64,000 nucleotides of DNA, from positions 1 through 64,000 of the forward strand of contig JAJPYE010000009.1 in the NCBI GenBank assembly GCA_021205095.1, in the 5' to 3' direction. The position numbers were made by a program, and so were the translations under genes. Source of the DNA: Oscillospiraceae bacterium (lineage in GTDB: Bacteria > Bacillota > Clostridia > Oscillospirales > Oscillospiraceae). Every line of letters begins with the position of its first letter. Position 1 is the stretch's first letter. A model generated the notes under the pieces. The model worked only from the letters and a program-made list of their open reading frames with translations, did no database searches and had not been told where the DNA came from. Positions 17,266 through 25,699 of this stretch are shown here, in pieces.

Positions 17266-17469
17266 TTATCTGTTGTAGAAGTCGTCTATATGCTGCTGCT
17301 CATCGTTCACGAGCCAGCGGGTGATATATACCAGCCTGTCGTCGTAATAGCCCGTAGATCGGCGGTGAAAATAGCTCTTGTAGTCGTTCATGAAATCGGC
17401 AAGCTTTTCCGAGCGCACCATGCGCTTGGCTTCGCCCAGAATACGCCGCTGGGTGGCGTTTAAAGCCAC
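17266..17469 (-). CDS. Small hypothetical protein
   Basis: A 67-residue soluble, charged protein (ends QQHIDDFYNR) rich in Tyr, Arg and Asp. I do not recognise a family. The start GTG 17469 is chosen because GGAAGGAGG lies 7 nt upstream; the frame is open to 17541 without a better site. Upstream, two small hairpins (17504-17527 and 17528-17550) separate it from the mgtE stop. The hydrophilic helical character would suit a small accessory or DNA-binding protein, but nothing specific can be claimed. Confidence 0.6.
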   Translation of the reverse strand: MALNATQRRILGEAKRMVRSEKLADFMNDYKSYFHRRSTGYYDDRLVYITRWLVNDEQQHIDDFYNR

Positions 17470-17550
17470 AATACCGCCTCCTTCCAAAGCGTTGGGGTTT
17501 CCCGTCTCTGCATGATAGCACAGAGACGCGGCTGTTGTCAAGGCAGCCGC

Positions 17551-18927
17551 TTACAGCTGCAAAAGCTGCTGGGCAATGCAGAAATAAATCAGCAGGCTCA
17601 AGGCATCCACAATGGTGGTGATGAAGGGGCTGGACATCACCGCCGGGTCGAAGCCCAGCTTATCTGCCAGCATGGGCAGAATACAGCCCACGATCTTGGC
17701 CACCAGCACCACCAGCGCCAGCGTCAGGCACACGGTCAGCGCCACTAGAACGGTTACGCCGTCGTTATGCAGCAGCAGATGGTCGATGAGCATAATCTTC
17801 CCGAAGGCCACCACGGAAAGGCTCACGCCGCAGAGAACACCTACCCGAATCTCCTTCCAGATGACGGCGGCAATGTCCGAGAAGGACAGATCGCCCAGGG
17901 ACAGGGCGCGGATCACGGTGACGGAGCACTGGGAGCCGGAGTTGCCGCCGGTGTCCATCAGCATGGGGATGAACAGGGTCAGCGCCGTCACAGCGGCCAG
18001 GGCGTCCTCAAAGTGGTTTAAAATCATGCCGGTGAAGGTGGCGGAAATCATCAGCAGCATCAGCCAGGGGATACGGCTTTTCCAGAACTGGAAAGCGCTG
18101 GTTTTCAGATAGGGCTTGTCGATAGGGGTGACGCCGCCCATGATTTCGATGTCCTCCGTGGCCTCCGTCTCCATGACGTCCATGGCGTCGTCCACGGTGA
18201 TGATGCCCACCAGACGGCCCTCTCCGTCCACCACCGGCAGGGCCGTGAAGTTATACTTGGTGAACATGGAGACGGCCTCCTCCTGGTCGGCCAGGGTGCC
18301 GATGGAGATGACGTTGTCCTCCATAACGTCCGCCATTGGCTCCTCGTCCTCCGCCAGGATGATGGCCCGGATGGACACGGCGCCTATGAGCTTTTTTCCG
18401 TTGTCGGTGATATAGCAGGTGTTGATGGTCTCCGAGTCCACGCCGGTGCGCTTGATGTGCTTGATGGCGTCCGCTGCGGTCATGGTGGGCCGCAGGTCTA
18501 CAAACTCCGTGGTCATAATGGAACCGGCGGAATCGTCCGGGTATTTGAGAATTTCATTTATCAGCTTGCGGGTCTCCGCGTCCGCCTGGCGCAATATGCG
18601 CTTGACGACGTTTGCGGGCATTTCCTCCACGAGATCCACTGCGTCGTCCACATACAGCTCGTCCACGACCTCCTTCAGCTCGCTGTCGGAGAAGCCGCGA
18701 ATCAGAAGCTCCTGGGTGTCGGCGTCCATCTCCACGAAGGTTTCCGCCGCCTGATCCTTTGGCAGAAGCCGGAACAGCAGGGGGAGGGTATGCTCCTCCA
18801 GCTCGTCAAACAGCGCCGCCACGTCGGCGGGGTTCATGGTGACAAGAATGTCCCGCAGGGCGGGGTATTTTTTCTGCTCCGCCAGGGCGCTGATGGTTGC
18901 TTCCAGGGTTATACTGCGTTCAGCCAT
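17551..18927 (-). CDS. mgtE: Magnesium transporter MgtE
   Basis: A 458-residue Mg2+ channel of the MgtE family. It has an N-terminal superhelical domain (residues about 1-125, with MNPADVAALFDEL), a CBS pair (about 130-250, including TEFVDLRPTMTA and ALPVVDGEGRLVGIITVDDA) and five C-terminal membrane helices. The family signature PMLMDTGGNSGSQ is near residue 330. In characterised homologues the cytoplasmic domains close the pore when Mg2+ is high. Length is typical. The ATG follows AGGAGGAAGAACA. The leader upstream (18940-19118) is structured but does not match the M-box riboswitch. Confidence 0.96.
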   Translation of the reverse strand: MAERSITLEATISALAEQKKYPALRDILVTMNPADVAALFDELEEHTLPLLFRLLPKDQAAETFVEMDADTQELLIRGFSDSELKEVVDELYVDDAVDLVEEMPANVVKRILRQADAETRKLINEILKYPDDSAGSIMTTEFVDLRPTMTAADAIKHIKRTGVDSETINTCYITDNGKKLIGAVSIRAIILAEDEEPMADVMEDNVISIGTLADQEEAVSMFTKYNFTALPVVDGEGRLVGIITVDDAMDVMETEATEDIEIMGGVTPIDKPYLKTSAFQFWKSRIPWLMLLMISATFTGMILNHFEDALAAVTALTLFIPMLMDTGGNSGSQCSVTVIRALSLGDLSFSDIAAVIWKEIRVGVLCGVSLSVVAFGKIMLIDHLLLHNDGVTVLVALTVCLTLALVVLVAKIVGCILPMLADKLGFDPAVMSSPFITTIVDALSLLIYFCIAQQLLQL

Positions 18928-18939
18928 TGTTCTTCCTCC

Positions 18940-19118
18940 TTTTCTAAGTCTGGGATTGCTCCCAAGCCGGGCATAGCCCAGCCCTGCGGATTGCTCCGCT
19001 CAGGCAGGAGTAAGACACAAAGGGGTTCTATATCAGCGGGCAATGGATGCCCGCCGCCGTCGCCCTCGTTTTGTGCCGGTACTGTTGCCTGCATCCATTG
19101 TGCTGTCACATCCTTTCA
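18940..19118 (-). promoter_or_regulatory. Structured untranslated leader of mgtE, unassigned
   Basis: Read on the minus strand this region forms a 10-bp stem CAATGGATGC/GCATCCATTG (19100-19091 with 19050-19041) enclosing 40 nt. It is followed by two hairpins with the same GGA-GCAA-TCC core: GCGGA/TCCGC (18999-18986) and GGGA/TCCC (18963-18952). The paired GNRA-type loops and the position before a Mg2+ transporter suggest RNA-based control. The conserved M-box sequences are absent. Confidence 0.4.
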
Positions 19119-19123
19119 ATATT

Positions 19124-19312
19124 AAATTTTGATAAAAAGCGAGCTTTTTATCAAAATTTAGAGATTGCGGCCCGACTGCAGCGCACGCGCCGCCCGCCTA
19201 TCGGCGGTCATTGCGCACGTTTGCGGGCCGAGCGGTATTTTTTCCGACGTACACGCCGCCGGAAAAAATGATTCCATTTTATTCGCGCCTGCGGGCGCGG
19301 GGGCTGGCCGTG
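19124..19312 (+). repeat. Structured intergenic element 1, copy A
   Basis: A multi-stem element. P1 is a perfect 16-bp hairpin with a CGAG loop (19124-19159). P2 is CGGCCCG (19168-19174) with CGGGCCG (19224-19230), enclosing a GCGCA/TGCGC stem with an inner CCGCC/GGCGG. P4 is ATTTTTTCCG (19237-19246) with CGGAAAAAAT (19260-19269), closing the 13-nt loop ACGTACACGCCGC. P5 is GCGCC-TGCG-GGCGC. A second copy lies on the minus strand at 33046-33206. P1 and P4 have changed in sequence there but still pair, while the P4 loop is identical. A conserved small ORF through P4-P5 cannot be excluded. Confidence 0.6.
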
Positions 19313-19372
19313 CTTCGCACGGCTTCGCGGGGGGAGGGGGTTGGCCCGCTCCACACACCACATATTATAATA

Positions 19373-20017
19373 TCATGTTAAAAGCAAGGCCGCAAGGGAA
19401 AAAACAGAATCGGCTATCCATTTTGCGCCGGCTTCCTCCAATTCCTGACGGCTGCCGAAGCCGTAGGTCACGCCGATGCAGTCAATGCCGCAGGCCCTGG
19501 CCCCCTCTACGTCGTGGCGGCGGTCGCCCACCATGACGGCGCTGGACATATCCACCTGGCACCTGTCCCTTGCGTAGGCGATCACGTCCGCCTTGGTGTT
19601 GTCCCTCTCCGGATTGCTGCCGGATATAAGCTCAAAATAGGGGGTCAGGCCGAACCGCTCCGCGATGCGCAGGGAGGATTCTGTGGGCTTGGTGGTGGCG
19701 ATGAACAGGCGGCGGCCCTGGTCCTTCAGGGACTGGAGCAGGGCGGGGATGCCGTCGTAGACGCTGTTTTCAAAGAGACCCTTTTCCATAAAGTATTCCC
19801 GGTAATCGGCCAGGAAACGCTCCGCGTCGGGCCGGGAAAAGCCCCAGTAGTCCTGAAAGCTCTGGGGCATAGGGGGGCCGATGAATTTGTAATAATCCGC
19901 CGGGGGGCCTGTGGGCAGGCCCCATTTTTTCCGGGCGTAGATAATGGCGTTGGTGATGCCTGGAGCCGAGTCCGTCAGCGTCCCGTCCAGGTCGAAGAAA
20001 ATACTCTGAAAGTCCAA
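19373..20017 (-). CDS. HAD-superfamily phosphatase, phosphoglycolate phosphatase-like
   Basis: A 214-residue HAD hydrolase of the Gph/PpaX type. Motif I is FFDLDGTLTDS (nucleophile Asp near residue 9), motif II is the Thr in ATTKPTE, and motif IV is MVGDRRHDVEGA, with a helical cap between motifs I and II. It dephosphorylates small phosphate esters in the cytoplasm; phosphoglycolate, pyrophosphate or sugar phosphates are all possible. It is 22 nt downstream of the nucleoside-type ABC permease and on the same strand, so it is probably the last gene of that operon. Confidence 0.9.
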   Translation of the reverse strand: MDFQSIFFDLDGTLTDSAPGITNAIIYARKKWGLPTGPPADYYKFIGPPMPQSFQDYWGFSRPDAERFLADYREYFMEKGLFENSVYDGIPALLQSLKDQGRRLFIATTKPTESSLRIAERFGLTPYFELISGSNPERDNTKADVIAYARDRCQVDMSSAVMVGDRRHDVEGARACGIDCIGVTYGFGSRQELEEAGAKWIADSVFSLAALLLT

Positions 20018-20039
20018 GATGTTTCGTTCCTTTTTTGGT

Positions 20040-21023
20040 TTATCGTTCTTCTCTAAAGTAGCTCTGGCCCAGGCTTTCCGGGGGCTGGGATTCCTTGGAG
20101 TGGCGCATACTGACCACGATCAGCACGATGATTGTTACCACATAGGGAAGCATTTTAAACAGCTCTATGCTGGCTCTGGTCAGGCCGCTGATATAGTTAT
20201 AAGCCCAGTAAAGGATGCCGAAGAGATACGCAGACCAGATGGCCCGCGCCGGCTTCCAGGTGGCGAAGATGACCAGAGCCACCGCCAGCCAGCCCAGGGC
20301 CTCGATGGTGCTGTCCGTCGTCCAGGTGCCTTTGATGTAGTCCATACAGTAGTACAGACCGCCCAGGCCGGAAATGCCCGCGCCGATGCAGGTGGCCAGG
20401 TATTTGTATTTGGTGACGTGTATGCCTGCGGCGTCCGCCGTGGCGGGATCCTCGCCCACGGCCCGCAGGTTCAGTCCCACGCGGGTGCGGTTTAAAAGCC
20501 AGCTTGCGATCAGGGCAATGATGATGGCCAAATAGGCCATAAAGCCATAGGAAAACAGAAGCTTTCCCGGCACGCCCAGATTGGCCAGGCCGGAGAAATA
20601 GGCCCGATAAGTGCGGGAGGTGAGGGAGACGCTGATCTGACCCACGCCGCCGGCCAGCTTGTTCAGACTGCCGCCATATAGGTTCGCAAGCCCCGCCCCA
20701 AAGATGGTCAGGGTCAGACCTGTGACGTTCTGGTTAGCCCGGAGGGTGATGGTCAGGAAGGAGTAGATAAGTCCTCCCAGGGCCGCCGCCAGAAACGCGG
20801 CGATGAAGCTCAGCAGCAGACTGACGATGCCGATGGGATTTGCCGCCAGCATTTCATAGTAGAAGGCGGTGGCGAGGCCCGCGATGCCCCCCAGGTACAT
20901 GATGCCCGGCACGCCAAGGTTCAGGTTGCCGGATTTCTCCGTGATGATCTCGCCGATGGCGCCATAGAGGATCACGGTGCCGAAGATGACGGCGTTGTTC
21001 AGCAGGGATATAAGGCTTGTCAT
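20040..21023 (-). CDS. ABC transporter permease, BMP/nucleoside type (NupQ-like)
   Basis: A 327-residue membrane permease with about eight to ten hydrophobic helices, matching the smaller permease (COG1079, YufQ/NupQ-like) of BMP-type nucleoside uptake systems. Recognisable blocks are YGAIGEIITEKSGNLNLGVPG at the N-terminus and AVGEDPATADAAGI in the cytoplasmic coupling loop. Its ATG overlaps the stop of the larger permease gene (ATGA), so the two subunits are translationally coupled. Substrate assignment (nucleosides rather than sugars) rests on family membership. Confidence 0.9.
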   Translation of the reverse strand: MTSLISLLNNAVIFGTVILYGAIGEIITEKSGNLNLGVPGIMYLGGIAGLATAFYYEMLAANPIGIVSLLLSFIAAFLAAALGGLIYSFLTITLRANQNVTGLTLTIFGAGLANLYGGSLNKLAGGVGQISVSLTSRTYRAYFSGLANLGVPGKLLFSYGFMAYLAIIIALIASWLLNRTRVGLNLRAVGEDPATADAAGIHVTKYKYLATCIGAGISGLGGLYYCMDYIKGTWTTDSTIEALGWLAVALVIFATWKPARAIWSAYLFGILYWAYNYISGLTRASIELFKMLPYVVTIIVLIVVSMRHSKESQPPESLGQSYFREER

Positions 21024-22117
21024 GCTTTGGCCTCCTTTTCACGCCGGCGGAAATGGACGGTATAGTTGATGAAAAACTCGCTGCCCAGCAGGAAGAACAG
21101 GATAATGCCCATGACCACGTTGGAGGCGTAGTCGTTCAGGTTAAACTGGGAGGCGATCTGCGTAGCGCCCTTTTCCAGGAACACCAGCAGCAGGGCGATA
21201 AGGATCATGACGAAGGTGTTAAATTTCGCCATCCAGGCCACGATGATGGCGGTGAAGCCCCGGCCTCCGGCAGTACTGGTGGAAATGGTATGACTGGCTC
21301 CGGCCACGGCCACGAATCCGGCCATACCGCACACGGCCCCGGAGAGGGCCATGGTGCGGACGATGACGCGCTTCACGCTGATACCTGCATAGCGGGCGGT
21401 GTTCTCGCTCTGGCCTACCACGGCGATCTCATAGCCGTGCTTGGAGTATTTGAGGTAGAGATACATGGCCACGGTGACGGCCAGCACCAGCACGATGTTC
21501 CAGCCGTACTGCTGCCCGAACAGGGAGGGAAACCACCCCGCCTTGGTGGACTGGTTGATAATGCCCACGGTGTTGGAGCCGTAGGGATTTTCCCATTTGG
21601 CCACCAGAAAGCAGGTGAGCTGGATGGCGATATAGTTCATCATCAGGGTGAAAAGGGTCTCGTTGGTGTTCCAGCGGGCCTTGAATACGGCGGGGATAAT
21701 GCCCCAGACGGCCCCGGCGATCAGGCTGACCACAATGCCGATGAGGAGTATCACCCAGGTGGGAAGACCGGGGCAGTATATCATCACGGCGGCGGTGGCG
21801 CAGCCCCCCACCAGCACCTGGCCCTCGGCCCCGATATTCCAAAAGCGCATTTTAAAGGCCGGTGCCAGCCCTACGCCAATACAAAGCAACATCATGGTGT
21901 CCCGCAGCGTGACCCAGGTACGTTTGCTGGTGCCGAAGGCGCCGTTCCACATGGCTCCGTATACCTTTACGGGATTCATTTTTGTCAGGGAATAGATAAA
22001 CAGGGCGCTGACCACCAGAGCCAGCAGGGCGGCGGCAATGCGTATCAGCCAGCCCTTCCACCAGGCCATGCCGTCCCGCTTGGCGATATGCACCAGCGGC
22101 TCATGTGAGGTTTTCAT
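21020..22117 (-). CDS. ABC transporter permease, BMP/nucleoside type (NupP-like)
   Basis: A 365-residue permease (COG4603, YufP/NupP-like). It has an N-terminal membrane helix (about 20-42), a periplasm-facing loop and the conserved FKMRFWNIGAEGQVLVGG, followed by further helices. The coupling-loop motif is AVVGQSENTARYAGIS. I start at ATG 22117, which overlaps the ATPase stop (ATGA). The frame is open to 22246, but that extension lies inside the ATPase gene and is not conserved-looking. It pairs with the NupQ-like permease to form the channel. Confidence 0.9.
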   Translation of the reverse strand: MKTSHEPLVHIAKRDGMAWWKGWLIRIAAALLALVVSALFIYSLTKMNPVKVYGAMWNGAFGTSKRTWVTLRDTMMLLCIGVGLAPAFKMRFWNIGAEGQVLVGGCATAAVMIYCPGLPTWVILLIGIVVSLIAGAVWGIIPAVFKARWNTNETLFTLMMNYIAIQLTCFLVAKWENPYGSNTVGIINQSTKAGWFPSLFGQQYGWNIVLVLAVTVAMYLYLKYSKHGYEIAVVGQSENTARYAGISVKRVIVRTMALSGAVCGMAGFVAVAGASHTISTSTAGGRGFTAIIVAWMAKFNTFVMILIALLLVFLEKGATQIASQFNLNDYASNVVMGIILFFLLGSEFFINYTVHFRRREKEAKA

Positions 22118-23667
22118 GCCTTGCCCTCCTCTCGCTCGGTTCCGGCTACGTTTGTCATCATAAAGCCTACCTGCTCCTTGGTGGCGGTGCGGGCGTCCAA
22201 TATGCCGCTGAGCCGACCGCCGCACAGGACGGCGATTCGGTCGCACAGCTCCAGCAGCACGTCCAGATCTTCGCCAACATACAGCACGGCCACGCCTGCC
22301 TTTTTCTGTTCGTTCAAAAGCCGATAGATGGTATAGGAGGTGTTGATGTCCAGGCCCCGGACGGCGTAGGCGCTGAGAAGCACCGTGGGGTTTGCGGCGA
22401 TCTCCCGGCCCACCAGCACCTTCTGCACGTTCCCGCCGGAGAGGCGGCGCACAGGGGTGGATATACTGGGCGTGACCACCTCAAGCTCCTCCACCACATT
22501 TTCCGCCAGCCTGCGGGGCGGCTTGCGGTCGGTGAAGGCCCCACGGCCTTCCCGATAGCTTTTGAGCATCATGTTGTCCGCGAGATCCATGCTCCCCACA
22601 AGACCCATGCCCAGCCGATCCTCCGGCACGAAGGCCAGGCGAATACCCATGTCCGCAATGGTGCGGGGATTCTGGCCGATCAGCTCCTCTGCCGGGCCCT
22701 CCGGGCCCTGGGGGAAGTATTTTACGCTGCTGCCGTCTTCGGCGTCCTGAAGTCCGGCGATGGCCTCCAGCAGCTCCTTCTGGCCGCAGCCGGAGATACC
22801 GGCCACGCCCAATATTTCCCCGCCGTTCACGTCCAGGTTTATGTCGTCCAGGCGCAGCACTCCGTCCGCATCCTTCACGGTCATGTGACGCAGCTCCAGG
22901 CGGCGGACGGGATTTTCCGGCGCGGCCCGGTCGATGTTCAGGTTCACGGCCCGGCCCACCATCATGTCGGAGAGGGTCTGGGTGTCTGCCCCGGCGGTGG
23001 TCATGTCCCCTACATAGGCGCCCTTCCGCAGCACGGCCACCCGGTCGGAGATTTCCAATACCTCATGGAGCTTGTGGGTGATGATGATAATGCTCTTGCC
23101 GTCCGCCTTCATGTTCCGCATAACGGCGAACAGCCGCTCCGTCTCCTGGGGGGTCAGCACGGCGGTGGGCTCGTCCAGTATGAGCACGTTTGCCCCCCGG
23201 TAAAGGGCCTTGACAATCTCCAGGGTCTGCTTTTCCGATACGGACATATCATAGACCTTCTTCTCCGGCTCCACCACAAAGCCGTAGCGGTCGCAGATTT
23301 CCCGAATCCGCTGGGCGATGGCCTTTTTGTCCACCACCAGCTTCCCCGGCAGACCAAGCTCGATATTCTCCGCCGCCGTCAGCACGTCCACCAGCTTGAA
23401 ATGCTGATGCACCATGCCGATGCCGAGGGTATAGGCGTCATGAGGGGAGGCGATCGTCACCTCCTGCCCGTCCACAAAAATGTGGCCGCTGTCCGGGAAA
23501 TAAATGCCGGAGAGCATATTCATCAGGGTGGTCTTGCCGCTGCCGTTTTCACCCAGCAGGGAGAGAATCTCCCCCTTTTTCAGCTCCAAATGCACCCGGT
23601 CGTTGGCGGTAACAGCCCCGAAGGTCTTGGTGATGTCCACCATTTTTACCGCGTATTCCTCTGCCAA
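22114..23667 (-). CDS. ABC transporter ATP-binding protein, duplicated domain, BMP/nucleoside type (NupO-like)
   Basis: A fused double ATPase of about 517 residues (COG3845). The first half has Walker A LLGENGSGKTT and ILDEPTAVLTPQE. The second has a degenerate Walker A (GISGCGQKE), the signature LSGGNVQK, and LLSAYAVRGLDI where a Walker B DEPT would be expected. That asymmetry is normal in this family. The start is uncertain: TTG 23667 has AGGGGTG at good spacing, while GTG 23676 lies too close to it. A promoter lies at 23719-23747. No substrate-binding lipoprotein (BmpA/NupN) is in the window, so it must be encoded elsewhere. Confidence 0.9.
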   Translation of the reverse strand: MAEEYAVKMVDITKTFGAVTANDRVHLELKKGEILSLLGENGSGKTTLMNMLSGIYFPDSGHIFVDGQEVTIASPHDAYTLGIGMVHQHFKLVDVLTAAENIELGLPGKLVVDKKAIAQRIREICDRYGFVVEPEKKVYDMSVSEKQTLEIVKALYRGANVLILDEPTAVLTPQETERLFAVMRNMKADGKSIIIITHKLHEVLEISDRVAVLRKGAYVGDMTTAGADTQTLSDMMVGRAVNLNIDRAAPENPVRRLELRHMTVKDADGVLRLDDINLDVNGGEILGVAGISGCGQKELLEAIAGLQDAEDGSSVKYFPQGPEGPAEELIGQNPRTIADMGIRLAFVPEDRLGMGLVGSMDLADNMMLKSYREGRGAFTDRKPPRRLAENVVEELEVVTPSISTPVRRLSGGNVQKVLVGREIAANPTVLLSAYAVRGLDINTSYTIYRLLNEQKKAGVAVLYVGEDLDVLLELCDRIAVLCGGRLSGILDARTATKEQVGFMMTNVAGTEREEGKA

Positions 23668-23718
23668 TCGTATCACCCCTATTCGTTGCAGGCATTAATA
23701 TTACTAATCTGACACTTT

Positions 23719-23747
23719 ATTCTATCATATAAGAGGTCATTTGTAAA
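23719..23747 (-). promoter_or_regulatory. Promoter of the nucleoside ABC operon
   Basis: On the minus strand: TTTACA (23747-23742), 17-bp spacer, TAGAAT (23724-23719), about 50 nt before the ATPase start. Confidence 0.6.
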
Positions 23748-23786
23748 AATAAATTTGTCTTTTTTTCCACTAATTTTAGAAGACCG

Positions 23787-24386
23787 TCACTGCAGCCCCG
23801 CCCGCCCGGCGGTGGCATTTTTGAGTTGCATGAGAAAATCCTCCGCCCGGTCGGACAGAAGCTCCGCCGTCAAAATCGCCTGCGTAGGGTCGGACTCATA
23901 GTCGGAGGCCAGGAGAACTCCTTCCTGCTGACGGAGCAGGCGATGGGCCTTGTCCAGGCTGTCCCAGGGGCAGGAGATGGTCAGAACCGTTTTTTCCGGG
24001 TCAGGCTCTGTTCCGGCGTCGGCCAGGGCCAGGGCCGCCGCTTTGGAATAGGCCCGCACCAGGCCGCCGCTGCCCAGCAGCGTGCCGCCGAAATAGCGGG
24101 TCACAACGCATAAGACGCCGTAGACCGTCCCGCCTTTGAGGATGTTTGCGATAGGCCCTCCGGCAGTGCCGCCCGGCTCTCCGTCGTCCGACCAGCGGCA
24201 GGCTCCGTCCGGCATGACCCAGGCCCAGCAGTGGTGGCGGGCGTCCGGGTAGTGCTTTTTCACCTGGGCGATCAGGGCCTTGGCCTGCTCCTCATCGGAA
24301 ACGGGCCAGATTTCCCCGATGAAGCGGGAGCGCTTTTCCTCATATTCCCCGGTTCCGTAGCCCTGGGGGCGAAGCCGGTCACTCAT
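23787..24386 (-). CDS. yigZ: YigZ/IMPACT family protein (UPF0029)
   Basis: A 199-residue cytosolic protein of the YigZ/IMPACT family. The N-terminal domain carries EEKRSRFIGEIWPV and the signature SDDGEPGGTAGGPI, and a ferredoxin-like C-terminal domain follows. The family binds nucleic acid or ribosomes in eukaryotes; its bacterial role is unsettled. ATG 24386 overlaps the stop of hflX by a few bases and has no Shine-Dalgarno of its own, so it is presumably read by re-initiation after hflX. Confidence 0.88.
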   Translation of the reverse strand: MSDRLRPQGYGTGEYEEKRSRFIGEIWPVSDEEQAKALIAQVKKHYPDARHHCWAWVMPDGACRWSDDGEPGGTAGGPIANILKGGTVYGVLCVVTRYFGGTLLGSGGLVRAYSKAAALALADAGTEPDPEKTVLTISCPWDSLDKAHRLLRQQEGVLLASDYESDPTQAILTAELLSDRAEDFLMQLKNATAGRAGLQ

Positions 24387-25629
24387 GGATCTGATAGGGG
24401 GCGACAAGATGCAAAAGCTCTGGCCCCACTGCGGCCAGCACCTCCGTCCCCTCCTCCCGATAGGTCAGCTCCAGCACGTTCGCCTGATTTTCCAGGGTCG
24501 TCACCAGCGCGCCGCTGGTGTAGGGGATCAGCAGCCGCACGCGGGTCAGGCCGCCCTCCAGGCGCTTTTCGATGGCATAGAGCAGGGTGAGCGTTCCCTC
24601 TCCTGTGCGGGCGCAAACGCATACCTCGTCCTCCCGGCTGGGCAGACGGCCAAAGAAGGCGTCGCACTTGTTGTATACCCGCAGGCAGGGGGTCTGGCCC
24701 GCCCCCAGGCGGTCAATCAGCTCGTCCACCACCTGTGCCTGGGTCTCATACTCCGGGTTCGATATGTCGATGACGTGGAGCAGAAGGTCTGCGTAGGTCA
24801 GCTCCTCCAGGGTGGCCTTGAAGGCGTCCACCAGCTCCGTGGGGAGCTTTCGGATAAAGCCCACGGTGTCGGACAGCAGCGCCTGGCCCCCGCCGGGCAG
24901 GGCGATGCGCCGGGTGGTGGTGTCCAATGTGTCGAACAGCCGGTCGCCGGTCTGGATGCAGTCCCCGGTCAGGGCGTTCAGAAGCGTGGATTTTCCCGCA
25001 TTGGTATAGCCTACGAGAGCCACCACGGGCAGGACGTTTTTCTCCCGACGGCGGCGCTGGGTGTTCCGCACCCGGCGCACCTGCTCCAGCTCCTCCGTCA
25101 GCTTCTGGATGCGGCGTCGGATATGCCGCCGGTCGGTCTCAAGCTGTGTCTCGCCGGGGCCGCGGGTGCCGATGGGGGCGGAGGTACCGGCCTGCCGCTT
25201 CAAATGCGTCCACATACCCGTCAGCCGGGGTAGCAGGTATTGATACTGGGCCAGCTCCACCTGGAGCTTTCCCTCTCTGGTGTGGGCCCGCTGGGCGAAA
25301 ATGTCCAGAATCAGGCCCGTCCTGTCCATGACCCGCACGCCCAGCAACTCCTCCAGCACCCGCGCCTGGGAGGGGGATAGGTCGTTATCGAATATAACAA
25401 GGGAACATTCCTCGTTTTCCGCCAGCTCCTTCAGTTCCTCCACCTTGCCTGTTCCCAGGAAGGTGCGGGGTTCCGGCTTATCCCTTGTTTGCAGCAGGGT
25501 GCAGACAGGCTCTGCCCCGGCGGTCTCCGCCAGCCGCCAAAGCTCCGCCATGCTGGCCTCGTCGCTGCGCTCCGCCGCGTCCATGGCGGCGGCGGATAGT
25601 CCCGCCAGCGCCGCCCGTTCCTTTTTCAT
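24379..25629 (-). CDS. hflX: GTPase HflX
   Basis: A 416-residue ribosome-associated GTPase that splits stalled or stressed 70S ribosomes. It has the HflX N-terminal domain with TFLGTGKVEEL and VIFDNDLSPSQARVLEE, then the coiled-coil and GTPase domain. G1 is GYTNAGKSTLLNALTG, G3 is DTVGFIRKLP and G4 is YNKCD. The C-terminal region is slightly shorter than in E. coli. Translationally coupled to yigZ downstream. Confidence 0.95.
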   Translation of the reverse strand: MKKERAALAGLSAAAMDAAERSDEASMAELWRLAETAGAEPVCTLLQTRDKPEPRTFLGTGKVEELKELAENEECSLVIFDNDLSPSQARVLEELLGVRVMDRTGLILDIFAQRAHTREGKLQVELAQYQYLLPRLTGMWTHLKRQAGTSAPIGTRGPGETQLETDRRHIRRRIQKLTEELEQVRRVRNTQRRRREKNVLPVVALVGYTNAGKSTLLNALTGDCIQTGDRLFDTLDTTTRRIALPGGGQALLSDTVGFIRKLPTELVDAFKATLEELTYADLLLHVIDISNPEYETQAQVVDELIDRLGAGQTPCLRVYNKCDAFFGRLPSREDEVCVCARTGEGTLTLLYAIEKRLEGGLTRVRLLIPYTSGALVTTLENQANVLELTYREEGTEVLAAVGPELLHLVAPYQIHE

Positions 25630-25699
25630 CGTTGTGTCTTCTATGGTTCTGCCCTCGAATCTTTATAAAATTGGTCGTTACATGAATTTGTGGTTATGG

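Noticed and set aside
18940..19118. M-box riboswitch before mgtE
   Set aside because: The conserved M-box sequences were not found in either strand; reported only as an unassigned structured leader.
19165..19312. Element 1 as a small protein gene
   Set aside because: Both copies share a reading frame with GIF-x-x-VHAA-x-KND and LFAPAG. But the upstream part has indels, the ends differ and the stem changes are complementary. RNA or repeat is favoured, though coding is not fully excluded.
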